Shown here in pieces: positions 54,257 to 62,385 of a stretch of 64,000 nt of DNA. How positions within the stretch are numbered: position 1 is the first letter of the stretch; every line of letters starts with the position of its first letter. Under the pieces are notes generated by a model. That model made no database searches and had not been told where the DNA came from. It saw only the letters and a list, made by a program, of their open reading frames with translations. The position numbers and the translations under genes were made by a program. This stretch comes from Bacteroidales bacterium (GTDB lineage: Bacteria > Bacteroidota > Bacteroidia > Bacteroidales > UBA932): NCBI GenBank assembly GCA_017469425.1, contig JAFUGJ010000036.1, positions 186,001-250,000 of the forward strand, given 5' to 3'.

Positions 54257-55575
54257 CCCCTGAAGTTCTTCAGCCGCGCGGCAAGACTGCCGTCGACCGC
54301 CATCTTCATCATCTTGCGGGAGCCTTCGAATTGTTTGAGGAGCCTGTTCACCTCTTCTACCGAAGTGCCGCTGCCCGAAGCTATGCGGCGTCTGCGGCTG
54401 CCGTTGATTACCTCGGGATGTTCCCGTTCGTAAGGCGTCATGGAATGATATATGGCCTCGGTACCCTTGAATGCCTTGTCGTTGTCGATATCCACATCCT
54501 TCACGGCTTTTCCCATGCCGGGAATCATGGCAGCGAGGTCCTTGATGTCGCCCATCTTGCGCACCTGCTGTATCTGGTTGTAGAAATCATTCATGTTGAA
54601 CTGGTTGCGGGCGAGTTTCTTGCGGGTTTCCCGCATCTGCGCTTCATCGACCGCCTGCTGTGCTTTTTCCACCAGGGAAACCACATCTCCCATGCCGAGG
54701 ATACGGTCGGCTATACGCTCGGGATGGAACAAGTCGAGGGCCTCCATCTTTTCACCGGTGGACACGAACTTGACCGGTTTTCCGGTTACCGCCTTGATGG
54801 AAAGGGCCGCACCTCCGCGGGTGTCACCGTCGAGCTTGGTAATCACCACACCGTCGTAGTCGATGGCTTCGTTGAACGCCAGGGCGGACGCAACCGCATC
54901 CTGACCGGTCATGGCATCCACGACGAAAAGGCTTTCGCCCGGTTTGATGGCGGCATCCATCGCCCGTATCTCATCCATCAGCTCCTGATCCACGCTGAGG
55001 CGTCCGGCGGTATCCACTATCACCGTGGTGTATCCCTGCTGTCCGGCCTGCGAAATGGCAGCTTTTGCCACTTTTACAGGGTCGGTTTCCCCTTCTATGG
55101 TAAACATGGGCACGCCTATCTGCTCCGACAGCGTCCGTAACTGCTCAATGGCTGCGGGGCGGAAGGTATCGCAGGCTGCAAGCATAACCTTTACCCCTTT
55201 CTTTTTAAGGTACAAGGCGAGTTTGCCGCAGAAAGTGGTCTTGCCGGAGCCGTTCAGTCCGGCCACCATCACCACTCCAGGATTGCCCTTGTAGCTGATG
55301 TCGGAAGCCTCGCTGCCCATGAACTCGGTGAGTTCGTCATGGACTATCTTCACCATCATCTGCTGAGGCTTCACGGCAGTGAGCACATTCGCCCCGAGGG
55401 CCTTGGTCTTGACCCTGTCGCAGAAATCCTTGGCAACCTTGTAGCTCACATCGGCATCAAGCAGGGCGCGCCGCACATCCTTGAGCGTTTCGGCAATATT
55501 TACTTCCGTTATCTTACCTTCACCTTTGAGGATTTTGAAGGATTTTTCAAGTCTTTCTGATAGATTTTCGAACAT
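54253..55575 (-). CDS. ffh: Signal recognition particle protein Ffh
   Basis: A 440-residue SRP GTPase that delivers ribosome-nascent-chain complexes to FtsY at the membrane. It has an N-domain (MFENLSERLEKSFKILKGEG), the G1 loop GLNGSGKTTFCGKL (about 108), DTAGRLSVD, TKLDGDTRGGAALS, and a methionine-rich M domain (about 320-430) with GDIKDLAAMIPGMGK for binding the SRP RNA. The partner RNA is at 19573-19669. The -7 box ends 7 nt before the ATG, so the 5' leader is at most a few nucleotides. Confidence 0.98.
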   Translation of the reverse strand: MFENLSERLEKSFKILKGEGKITEVNIAETLKDVRRALLDADVSYKVAKDFCDRVKTKALGANVLTAVKPQQMMVKIVHDELTEFMGSEASDISYKGNPGVVMVAGLNGSGKTTFCGKLALYLKKKGVKVMLAACDTFRPAAIEQLRTLSEQIGVPMFTIEGETDPVKVAKAAISQAGQQGYTTVIVDTAGRLSVDQELMDEIRAMDAAIKPGESLFVVDAMTGQDAVASALAFNEAIDYDGVVITKLDGDTRGGAALSIKAVTGKPVKFVSTGEKMEALDLFHPERIADRILGMGDVVSLVEKAQQAVDEAQMRETRKKLARNQFNMNDFYNQIQQVRKMGDIKDLAAMIPGMGKAVKDVDIDNDKAFKGTEAIYHSMTPYEREHPEVINGSRRRRIASGSGTSVEEVNRLLKQFEGSRKMMKMAVDGSLAARLKNFRG

Positions 55576-55582
55576 AACGGCA

Positions 55583-55590
55583 CAAAATTA
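55583..55590 (-). promoter_or_regulatory. -7 box of ffh
   Basis: Minus-strand TAATTTTG, 7 nt from the ATG at 55575. Confidence 0.6.
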
Positions 55591-55640
55591 CGGAAAAATC
55601 ACGATTCTGTGCATACCCTTAAACAATTAGTTATTAGCTT

Positions 55641-56072
55641 ATGAAAAGAATTATCAACAAAATGCTGCGGATGGCGCTCAAGACGAGTACCGCCATCGCA
55701 AAACCGTCGCAGGGAGCGATTGATGAAAAAATCTCGGAAAACCTCAGGCTCTGGATTGATTCCAAAGCTTTCTGCCGTCAGAACGAAACCATCCCGAAAG
55801 TAGCGGAACAGCTCGGCGTGTCGCCGGAATCGCTCTCCTACTACTGCACCCATGTACTGGGGGAGCATTTTTCAACTTTCCGCAAAAAACTGCGGATGGA
55901 GGAAGCGAAATCCCTCATAAGGAAGAACCCGGACGCACCGATTGCCGACATTGCCTTCAGCGTGGGCATCCCCGACAAGGCCAACTTCAGGCGGCAGTTC
56001 TATGAGTGTTTCGGGTTCCCCCCGAGCGAATGGCGGAAAAGATGCAAAGTTCTCCGAATGATGCATTTGTAG
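55641..56072 (+). CDS. Short AraC-type helix-turn-helix protein
   Basis: A 143-residue protein. Residues about 40-135 form an AraC DNA-binding domain with the two helix-turn-helix units VAEQLGVSPESLSYYCTHV and IADIAFSVGIPDKANFRRQF, ending FGFPPSEWRKRCK. The N-terminal 40 residues are basic and without a sensor domain, so any signal must come from elsewhere or the protein acts constitutively. Such short AraC proteins are common in Bacteroidota. It stands alone between ffh and the GntR cassette; its target is unknown. Confidence 0.85.
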   Translation: MKRIINKMLRMALKTSTAIAKPSQGAIDEKISENLRLWIDSKAFCRQNETIPKVAEQLGVSPESLSYYCTHVLGEHFSTFRKKLRMEEAKSLIRKNPDAPIADIAFSVGIPDKANFRRQFYECFGFPPSEWRKRCKVLRMMHL

Positions 56073-56082
56073 CATAGCAAAA

Positions 56083-56102
56083 GGCCCCGGACTTCCGGGG
56101 CC
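56083..56102 (-). terminator. Terminator between AraC and GntR genes (acts on the minus strand)
   Basis: A perfect 8-bp stem GGCCCCGG-ACTT-CCGGGGCC, followed on the minus strand by TTTTG. It ends the ABC/GntR transcript and may also serve the converging AraC-type gene, where the T-run is absent. Confidence 0.75.
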
Positions 56103-56143
56103 TGTATAGTTAGCTGAGAATAGTTTGTTTGTTAATTAAATGC

Positions 56144-56494
56144 TTATGAATTGAATACCTTATTTATTTCATCAAGGCTTATATCCAAAAGGCGTGCCTT
56201 TTTGAAAAAATTCGGCAATTCTTCGTTCAAAAATTTTTCTTTTGCCTCCCTGCGTATGTTCTGAGCGGCTTTTTCCGTCACAAAAAATCCTATTCCCCTC
56301 TTGTTGTAAATAACCCCGCGTTCGGTAAGGGTCTCATAAGTGCGGGCCACGGTATTTGGATTCACCCCTATCAGCGCACCATACTCGCGCACGGAAGGAA
56401 TCCTGTCCTCCCCCTTGAGTTCTCCACGGAGGATGCGGTCGCAGATGGCATCTGCTATCTGCAGGTATATCGGTTTGTTGCTGTCGAATTCCAT
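56144..56494 (-). CDS. GntR-family regulator, YtrA type
   Basis: A 116-residue regulator: a winged helix (KPIYLQIADAICDRILRGEL, then DRIPSVREYGALIGVNPNTVARTYETLTERG) and a short C-terminal helix. YtrA-type regulators lack a large sensor domain and commonly repress ABC transporter genes beside them. It is the last gene of the unit, 3 bp after the permease. The palindrome at 58119-58142 upstream of the unit is the obvious candidate site for it. Confidence 0.88.
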   Translation of the reverse strand: MEFDSNKPIYLQIADAICDRILRGELKGEDRIPSVREYGALIGVNPNTVARTYETLTERGVIYNKRGIGFFVTEKAAQNIRREAKEKFLNEELPNFFKKARLLDISLDEINKVFNS

Positions 56495-56497
56495 GGT

Positions 56498-57295
56498 CTA
56501 ATGCTTGAGGGTTTTGATGCGGAAGTAAATGCCGAGGTCGAGAAGCGCGAATTCAATTACATACAGGGCATATACCCCCACATTGAACCAGCGCATGAAA
56601 GCATCCTCGTTCACTCCCCGCACTTCGATATCGAAAAGGCCCGACGACGCGAAAAAACCGGCGACCAGGGAAATGAGGATTCCTATTCCCATGAGGGTCA
56701 GGAAGGTATGGACAATCTTGTTCTTGCGGAAGAATATCGCTCCGAGTACGAAAAACAGAATGTCGGCGCACCAGCTCAGGTAAATTGCGAACGGGGCGTT
56801 CAGGGCCAGGTTCACATTGTCCGAATGGATTTCGGCAAAGACGGCACCCATTCCGCCGACGGCTTTGCCAATGGCAGGGCCGTCATAGAGGGGGGTGAAC
56901 GAAATCAGCAGGTCGGAACACACAATTACCGCCAGCCAGACCAAGGGCAGTGCCGCGCACAGCACGAGCAGCATGGAAAGGAATTTCTCGAAACGCGAGG
57001 CGGGAACCAGGAGCCAGTCGGAACCGGGGCGCCTGTCGGTGAGTTTACCATAAACCTGCACCGGGAAGAAAATCGTGGCCAGCATGAAAGATACGACATA
57101 GGCCGCCACCACGGCATTCGCGGAAATTGCGGAAAAGCCTCCGCCGAACACAAGGGCGTAAAGTTCATATATGGCGAAGAGCCATACGGGCATGCAGGCG
57201 ATGACAATCACGCTAAGGCCGGCATTCTGCCAAGCGGACAGCAGGTCGTAGCGCAGGTATTTCGCGAAGCGCTTGATATTGAATGTATTACTCAT
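56498..57295 (-). CDS. ABC-2-type membrane permease
   Basis: A 265-residue integral membrane protein with about six hydrophobic segments (LSVIVIACMPVWLFAIYELYAL, VVAAYVVSFMLATIFFPV, LLVLCAALPLVWLAVIV and three more). It has no recognised motif of its own but overlaps the ATPase gene by 8 bp, so it is the membrane half of the transporter. Substrates of this cassette type (GntR-ATPase-permease) are often cell-envelope drugs or lipids; here it is unknown. Confidence 0.7.
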   Translation of the reverse strand: MSNTFNIKRFAKYLRYDLLSAWQNAGLSVIVIACMPVWLFAIYELYALVFGGGFSAISANAVVAAYVVSFMLATIFFPVQVYGKLTDRRPGSDWLLVPASRFEKFLSMLLVLCAALPLVWLAVIVCSDLLISFTPLYDGPAIGKAVGGMGAVFAEIHSDNVNLALNAPFAIYLSWCADILFFVLGAIFFRKNKIVHTFLTLMGIGILISLVAGFFASSGLFDIEVRGVNEDAFMRWFNVGVYALYVIEFALLDLGIYFRIKTLKH

Positions 57296-58118
57296 GGCTG
57301 AAAATTCCTTTGATTAGTTCCTTATGCTTATGTACGGTATTGAAGAGCGCTTCTATGCTCACTTTGCTTTCCACGCCTCCGGTATTGGGATACACCTGGA
57401 TGAAACCTCCCGGAATCTGCTCGCTGTAAAGACTTTCCGGCTTGAACTCGGTACCGTAGTCGAAGTAAAGCCTGGAGGTTATCTCTTCGACGGAAGCATT
57501 CAGCAGCACATCGCGCTTGTCGAGAATGATGATAGGGTCGATTATGTTCTCGAGGTCTTTCACCTGATGGGTCGAAATGAGTATTATGGCGTCTTCGCGC
57601 GTGTAACTCATGAGGGCTTTGCGGAACTGAGCCTTGGAAGGGATGTCGAGGCCGTTGGTGGGTTCGTCGAGATATAGATGCTTCGTGTTGCAGGCAAGCG
57701 CGAAGGATATCCATGTCTTCTTGAGTTGACCGGCGGACATCGCATTCATTTTCTGTGAAGGGTCCATCTCAAAAATGCCCATGACCTCCAGGAACTTGTC
57801 AATGGAAAAACCTGGCCAGAACACGCCCTTGCTCCGGGCAAATGAAACTGCACTGCTGTTCACTTCCGCAACCTCGTCGGGGAGGAAGAACTGCGACGCA
57901 AGGAATTCGGGTTCGCGGGAATAAGGCACGAAACCGTCCACCGTAATCAGGCCCGACTGTACTTTCTTAAGGCCGGACAACAGGGTCAGGAGCGTGGTTT
58001 TGCCGACTCCGTTCTCACCGAGCAGACCGTAAATCCTGCCCTCTTCCAAAGTCAGCGAAATCTTCTCCAGACAGGGAACGCTCCCATAACTGAAACTGGT
58101 ATTGTCTATTCTTATCAT
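57288..58118 (-). CDS. ABC transporter ATP-binding protein
   Basis: A 276-residue ATPase with Walker A in GLLGENGVGKTTLLTLLSG (about 32-50), the Q-loop, a variant signature MSAGQLKKTW where LSGGQ is usual, Walker B HLYLDEPTNGLD (about 152-163) and an H-loop in ILISTHQ. It is the first gene of the unit and its ATG directly follows a palindromic operator. It pairs with the permease encoded with an 8-bp overlap. Confidence 0.93.
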   Translation of the reverse strand: MIRIDNTSFSYGSVPCLEKISLTLEEGRIYGLLGENGVGKTTLLTLLSGLKKVQSGLITVDGFVPYSREPEFLASQFFLPDEVAEVNSSAVSFARSKGVFWPGFSIDKFLEVMGIFEMDPSQKMNAMSAGQLKKTWISFALACNTKHLYLDEPTNGLDIPSKAQFRKALMSYTREDAIILISTHQVKDLENIIDPIIILDKRDVLLNASVEEITSRLYFDYGTEFKPESLYSEQIPGGFIQVYPNTGGVESKVSIEALFNTVHKHKELIKGIFSHE

Positions 58119-58142
58119 AGTGTATTAGTTTAATAGTACACT
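58119..58142 (-). promoter_or_regulatory. Palindromic operator, probable GntR site
   Basis: Outer arms AGTGTA (58119-58124) and TACACT (58137-58142) are perfect inverse complements, and the symmetry extends to eight of nine base pairs per half (AGTGTATTA against AGTGTACTA). It lies between the -7 box and the ATG, covering the transcription start. Confidence 0.75.
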
Positions 58143-58143
58143 G

Positions 58144-58151
58144 CAAATATA
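58144..58151 (-). promoter_or_regulatory. -7 box of the ABC/GntR unit
   Basis: Minus-strand TATATTTG directly beside the operator. Confidence 0.7.
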
Positions 58152-58205
58152 AGCAAAGTTTTTGAACCTCCAAATTTTTTTGATGTTTATTTTGCATTTG
58201 GTTTG

Positions 58206-58213
58206 TATATTTG
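58206..58213 (+). promoter_or_regulatory. -7 box of the dicarboxylate symporter
   Basis: TATATTTG, 18 nt before the ATG at 58232. Confidence 0.65.
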
Positions 58214-58231
58214 TGCAAACTGATAACTGAT

Positions 58232-59389
58232 ATGAAGAAATTCCGTCCCGGCCTGCTGCCGCGAGTGTTATTTGCCATCGTGCTCGGCATATTGCTTGGC
58301 CTGTTCGTTCCCGACTGGTTTACGAGGATTTTCCTGACCTTCAACGGCATCTTCTCACAGCTTCTGGGATTCATGATTCCGCTTATAATCGTGGGGCTGG
58401 TCACCGCTGCCATAGGCGACCTCGGACACGGAGCCGGAAAAATGCTGCTGACAACGGTACTGATAGCATATCTTGACACCGTCATCGTGGCCTTGTGCGG
58501 CTACGGCGTGGGAAGCGTCATGTTCCCCGGAATCGTTGCGAAGTCCGGCTCTGCCGCAGACATTGCCGAAGCGGCATCTCTGAGCCCCTATTTCAGCATC
58601 TCCATCCCCGCGATGTCAGATGTAATGACCGCACTTGTATTTGCCTTCGTCATGGGGCTTTGTATTGCGAATTCGAATCTCCCGACGATGAAGTCGTTCT
58701 TCGGCGAGTTCAAGGAATTCGTGGCACGGGTTATCGAAAAACTGATAATTCCGCTTCTTCCTATTTATATATTCGGCATTTTCCTCGACATGACGGCCAC
58801 CGGAAAGGTGTTCGGCGTGCTGAAGGTGTTCGCGCTAATCATTGCCGTAATATTCGCGCTCCACATTCTCGTGCTCATCTACGAGTTCGCGGTTGCAGGT
58901 CTGTTTACCGGGAGGAACCCTTTCAGGCTTCTCTGGAACATGCTTCCGGCTTATTTTACCGCCCTCGGCACCTCGAGTTCGGCAGCGACAATTCCCGTTA
59001 CTCTCAGGCAGTGCGAGGTCAATGGCGTGAAGGAAGATATTGCCGGATTCACCGTTCCGTTGTGTGCCACCATCCACATGCCCGGAAGCGCCATGAAGAT
59101 TACCTGCTGCGCGATTGCGGTCTGCATGATGGCCGGACTTCCCGTAGAATTCGGCAAGTTCCTGGAGTTCGTGCTGATGCTCGGCATCATGATGGTTGCA
59201 GCCCCCGGCGTTCCAGGAGGAGCCATCATGGCAGCCCTGGCGCCCCTCAGTTCAATCCTCGGTTTCAATCCCGAACAACAGGCCCTGATGATAGCGCTTT
59301 ACATCGCCATGGACAGCTTCGGCACCGCCTGCAATGTCACAGGCGACGGCGCTATCGCCCTCATAATCCAGAAGCTCTTCAAAAAATAA
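58232..59389 (+). CDS. Dicarboxylate/amino acid:cation symporter (DAACS family)
   Basis: A 385-residue carrier of the glutamate/aspartate/dicarboxylate family. Family motifs are present: FMIPLIIVGLVTAAIGDLG, the serine-rich re-entrant loop TALGTSSSAATIPVTL, a second loop with PGVPGGAIMAAL, and DSFGTACNVTGDGAIALI near the C-terminus (the NxxGD substrate/cation site). The ATG at 58232 follows the -7 box; a TTG at 58211 would overlap it. It is monocistronic, with a hairpin after the stop. Transported substrate is probably a C4-dicarboxylate, glutamate or serine. Confidence 0.92.
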   Translation: MKKFRPGLLPRVLFAIVLGILLGLFVPDWFTRIFLTFNGIFSQLLGFMIPLIIVGLVTAAIGDLGHGAGKMLLTTVLIAYLDTVIVALCGYGVGSVMFPGIVAKSGSAADIAEAASLSPYFSISIPAMSDVMTALVFAFVMGLCIANSNLPTMKSFFGEFKEFVARVIEKLIIPLLPIYIFGIFLDMTATGKVFGVLKVFALIIAVIFALHILVLIYEFAVAGLFTGRNPFRLLWNMLPAYFTALGTSSSAATIPVTLRQCEVNGVKEDIAGFTVPLCATIHMPGSAMKITCCAIAVCMMAGLPVEFGKFLEFVLMLGIMMVAAPGVPGGAIMAALAPLSSILGFNPEQQALMIALYIAMDSFGTACNVTGDGAIALIIQKLFKK

Positions 59390-59390
59390 T

Positions 59391-59417
59391 CGGTATGCAA
59401 AAGGTCTTTGCATACCG
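59391..59417. terminator. Bidirectional-type terminator hairpin
   Basis: An 11-bp perfect stem CGGTATGCAAA (59391-59401) and TTTGCATACCG (59407-59417) lies between convergent stops at 59389 and 59444. Confidence 0.75.
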
Positions 59418-59443
59418 ATTTCAGTTTGAATTGAAAGCCGCGT

Positions 59444-60196
59444 TTACTCTTCGGCCGGTTTCATCGTGGTGTAAACATTGGTGACATCTTCATCGTCCTC
59501 CAGCAGGCCAATCAGCTTTTCGAGGGTTGAACGCTGCTCGGGAGTCACCTCCTTCAGCTCAGTGGTAGGGATGCGTTCAAAGCCTCCGGATACGAGCTCG
59601 TAGCCATTGTCTTCGATGAACTTCTGGATGGTTCCGTATGAAGCATAGTCGCCATAGATTACGACTTCCTTGCTTTCGTTGTCATCCTTGTCAACCACCG
59701 TCTCCTCGAAAACCTCTTCTGCACCGTAATCGATGAGTTCAAGCTCGAGTTCTTCAATGTCAAGACCGTCATTCGCCTTGATGCGGAAAACGCATTTGTG
59801 GTCGAACATGAAGGCAACGCTGCCGCTGGTGCCGAGGGTGCCGCCGCACTTGTTGAAATAGCTGCGCACATTGGCAACGGTACGGGTGGTGTTGTCGGTA
59901 GCGGTTTCTACGAGATATGCAATGCCGAAGGGGCCGTAGCCTTCGTAAACCACTTCCTTGAAGTCGCCCTGCTTGCTCTCGGTAGCTTTCTTGATGGCGC
60001 GCTCGATGTTCTCCTTTGGCATCTGCTCACTGCGGGCCTCTGCCATGAGGGCGCGAAGACGGGGGTTGCCGGTCACATCGGGGCCTCCCTGTTTCACGGC
60101 GATGGTAATTTCCTTTCCGAGTTTGGTGAAGGTGCGGGCCATGTGCCCCCAGCGCTTCATCTTCCTTTCCTTGCGGAACTCAAATGCTCTTCCCAT
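59444..60196 (-). CDS. YebC/PmpR-family protein
   Basis: A 250-residue protein of the YebC family. It starts MGRAFEFRKERKMKRWGHMARTF, with TKLGKEITIAVKQGGPDVTGNPRLR, the conserved family N-terminus, and EGYGPFGIAYLVETATDNTTRT downstream. Members bind DNA as transcriptional regulators, and some relieve ribosome stalling on proline-rich sequences. Length is typical. It follows the YfgM-like gene by 3 bp. Confidence 0.95.
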   Translation of the reverse strand: MGRAFEFRKERKMKRWGHMARTFTKLGKEITIAVKQGGPDVTGNPRLRALMAEARSEQMPKENIERAIKKATESKQGDFKEVVYEGYGPFGIAYLVETATDNTTRTVANVRSYFNKCGGTLGTSGSVAFMFDHKCVFRIKANDGLDIEELELELIDYGAEEVFEETVVDKDDNESKEVVIYGDYASYGTIQKFIEDNGYELVSGGFERIPTTELKEVTPEQRSTLEKLIGLLEDDEDVTNVYTTMKPAEE

Positions 60197-60199
60197 CTC

Positions 60200-60874
60200 T
60201 TATTCCTCCACGGCTGCAATGTAACGGTCGATGTCGAAAGCTTCGATGCTCTGGGGATATTTGTCCTTCACGGTCTTGTAGCACCCGAGGGCAGCGGCCT
60301 TGTCGCCAAGTTTTTCAAGGGCGAGACCCTCCTTCACGAGGTAGCTGGCGGCAAAATAATTGTCAGCCTTGGCAACGGCCTTCTTGTAGGCTGCAACCGC
60401 ATCCTTGTAATTCTCGAGGCCTACATAGGCATCGCCGAGGCAAGCCTGGGCGCGGGCTGCGAGGATGGGCTCCTTGCCGTTATATTTCTTGAGATACGAA
60501 ACGGCATCCTCGAAATTGCCAAGCTGAAGCTCGCACAGACCTGCATACAAATACACGGCCTTGCCGGCTTTGGACCCGTAGGTGTCAATTATTTCGGCAA
60601 ATCCGAGCACATTGCCGTCACCGTTGAGGGCAAGGTCATATTCACCCTGCTGGAAATTGTTCTCAGCGGGATAAGCCTGCTCCCGGGCGGCTTCGCACCT
60701 GGGCTGGTAAACGAACTTCTGGTATGCGAGAATAGCGAGCCATATGATTACGATGGCGGCGATTACTCCCCAAACGACATTCTTGTACTTGTTGTAAAAC
60801 TGTTCGAACTTGGAAACCTGGTTTTCCACCTGCTCCTGGCGAACTTCTTCCTTGGTTTTGCTTTTGGTAGCCAT
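60200..60874 (-). CDS. YfgM-like membrane-anchored tetratricopeptide protein
   Basis: A 224-residue protein: a lysine-rich N-terminus, one transmembrane helix (NVVWGVIAAIVIIWLAILAY, about 31-50), then about four TPR units (AVYLYAGLCELQLGNFEDAV, AQACLGDAYVGLENYKDAVAAYKKAV and others) facing the periplasm. E. coli YfgM is anchored the same way and works with the periplasmic chaperone PpiD. Here it is co-transcribed with yebC. The -7 box TATTTTTG lies at 60907-60914. Confidence 0.8.
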   Translation of the reverse strand: MATKSKTKEEVRQEQVENQVSKFEQFYNKYKNVVWGVIAAIVIIWLAILAYQKFVYQPRCEAAREQAYPAENNFQQGEYDLALNGDGNVLGFAEIIDTYGSKAGKAVYLYAGLCELQLGNFEDAVSYLKKYNGKEPILAARAQACLGDAYVGLENYKDAVAAYKKAVAKADNYFAASYLVKEGLALEKLGDKAAALGCYKTVKDKYPQSIEAFDIDRYIAAVEE

Positions 60875-60906
60875 ATCTTTTGCTTTTGTATTTTCGTATT
60901 AGCCTG

Positions 60907-60914
60907 CAAAAATA
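60907..60914 (-). promoter_or_regulatory. -7 box of the yfgM-like/yebC pair
   Basis: Minus-strand TATTTTTG, 32 nt before the ATG at 60874. Confidence 0.6.
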
Positions 60915-60928
60915 GAAAATTTCATTGA

Positions 60929-62362
60929 TTATTGCAATATCTGATGCGCCGGTCTCAACAGGTCGAGAACGACCTTCACCGGGTTGAAAGTTTCCACCGG
61001 CACTTCCACGAACAAAGTGTTCCATCCGCTCATGGAGCCGTTCCAGAGTCCGGGCAGTTCAAGAGCGCGCAGGGGCCTTCCCTGATAGCTCTTTGAGGAG
61101 ATGAAACCGGCGTCCGGATCCACGAAATCTGGAAGATTGAACTTTTCACCCTTGTAGTTGCGAAGGCAGCATACCAGGTCCACGGGATTGAAATGCGTTG
61201 CCGACTTCAGCGCTGCCATGGCAGCGGGGTCGCCGGGATTAATCTGCACGCTTTCAAGAATCTGCAGCGAGGTGCTTCCGTCCTTTTCCCTGATGATGAA
61301 AGGCCCGCCACCGGGTTCGCCGAGGTTCTTCACCATGCCGCAAACCCTTATCGGCCTGTCAAGCTTGGCGCGCACTGCGGCAACAAGTTCCGCATCAGGG
61401 ATGGCGGGAAGTTCTATGCAGAGGACATCGCGCAGGAATGGAAGAATCTCACTCCTGCAAAGCCCCACGGCCTCTTCAGGGCCCGAAGCATCGAGCCTGC
61501 GAAGGAAGGCGAAGATGGCGTCGCGAAGTTGCAGCGCCCTACCCATGAGCACCTTTTTATATTTTGCCGTAACGGGTAGATAACGCTCCACCGCCACATT
61601 GTCGATATTTTTCACCGACACCAGTTCCTGCTCCACTTCGTTCAGATTGTAAATCAGGGCTCCGTGACCTGCAGGGCGGCGGAGGATGGTGCCGTCGTCG
61701 CAGAGGAAGGGTTCATTGTAGGGAGTTACCGCAATCGTGTCGGTTTCTTTAGACTGATAAGTAAAATTCACATTATAGCGCACTCCGTAGCGTTTTTCAT
61801 ATTTGTCCTTCACTTCGGCAAGCGCCGCCTCGAAAAGAGCCCTGTGCTCCGGAGAAATGGTAATGGTAAGGTTCACGCTTCCGTCGGCATTGCGCATGTA
61901 CTCGCTGCCTTCCACGAGGTGCTCGGCGAGGGCGGTGCGCACTTCATCCTCGTAACGATGGAACTTGAGCACACCCTTGGGCCTGCTGCCATATCCCAGA
62001 CCGTCATCGGTAAGAAGGCGCCTTGCAACCATGCTGCAGTCGGCGTCCGACCCGGCATCCGGATTTCCGAATACCGAAGGCTCATAAAAAGCGAAGCTGC
62101 GGATTTGGTCAGTGAGCTTTCGCACCGCATCGTTGGGCTGTTCCATCCCCGCGAAAATATCCTTGAACATGCGCGACGCAGCACCGGATGCAGGCACGAA
62201 CTTGACCCTGCCTGCCACCTCGGCCCTGCCGTCATACCCGACGCAGGCTGCGATGGCCGCATCGTCCAGTATCTCTATGCCCCTTTGAGGCGTGGCGGGA
62301 GCCGCTATGTCCATCCACGGAAAGCCTTCCCTGAAATATTTCAATTGTTGTTCCTTGGTCAT
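60929..62362 (-). CDS. DUF4301-family protein
   Basis: A 477-residue soluble protein without signal peptide or membrane segment, resembling the DUF4301 family of Bacteroidota. Notable conserved-looking stretches are KFVPASGAASRMFKDIFAG (a phosphate-loop-like SGAASRMF), GVLKFHRYEDEVRTALAEHLVEG, RRPAGHGALIYNLNEVE, and MVKNLGEPGGGPFIIREKDG. The arrangement hints at a nucleotide- or sugar-phosphate-binding enzyme, but no activity is established. It lies 23 bp downstream of pdxB on the same strand, so it may be co-transcribed with it. Confidence 0.8.
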   Translation of the reverse strand: MTKEQQLKYFREGFPWMDIAAPATPQRGIEILDDAAIAACVGYDGRAEVAGRVKFVPASGAASRMFKDIFAGMEQPNDAVRKLTDQIRSFAFYEPSVFGNPDAGSDADCSMVARRLLTDDGLGYGSRPKGVLKFHRYEDEVRTALAEHLVEGSEYMRNADGSVNLTITISPEHRALFEAALAEVKDKYEKRYGVRYNVNFTYQSKETDTIAVTPYNEPFLCDDGTILRRPAGHGALIYNLNEVEQELVSVKNIDNVAVERYLPVTAKYKKVLMGRALQLRDAIFAFLRRLDASGPEEAVGLCRSEILPFLRDVLCIELPAIPDAELVAAVRAKLDRPIRVCGMVKNLGEPGGGPFIIREKDGSTSLQILESVQINPGDPAAMAALKSATHFNPVDLVCCLRNYKGEKFNLPDFVDPDAGFISSKSYQGRPLRALELPGLWNGSMSGWNTLFVEVPVETFNPVKVVLDLLRPAHQILQ

Positions 62363-62385
62363 GGTGTCATTTTGCTTATGGTCAA

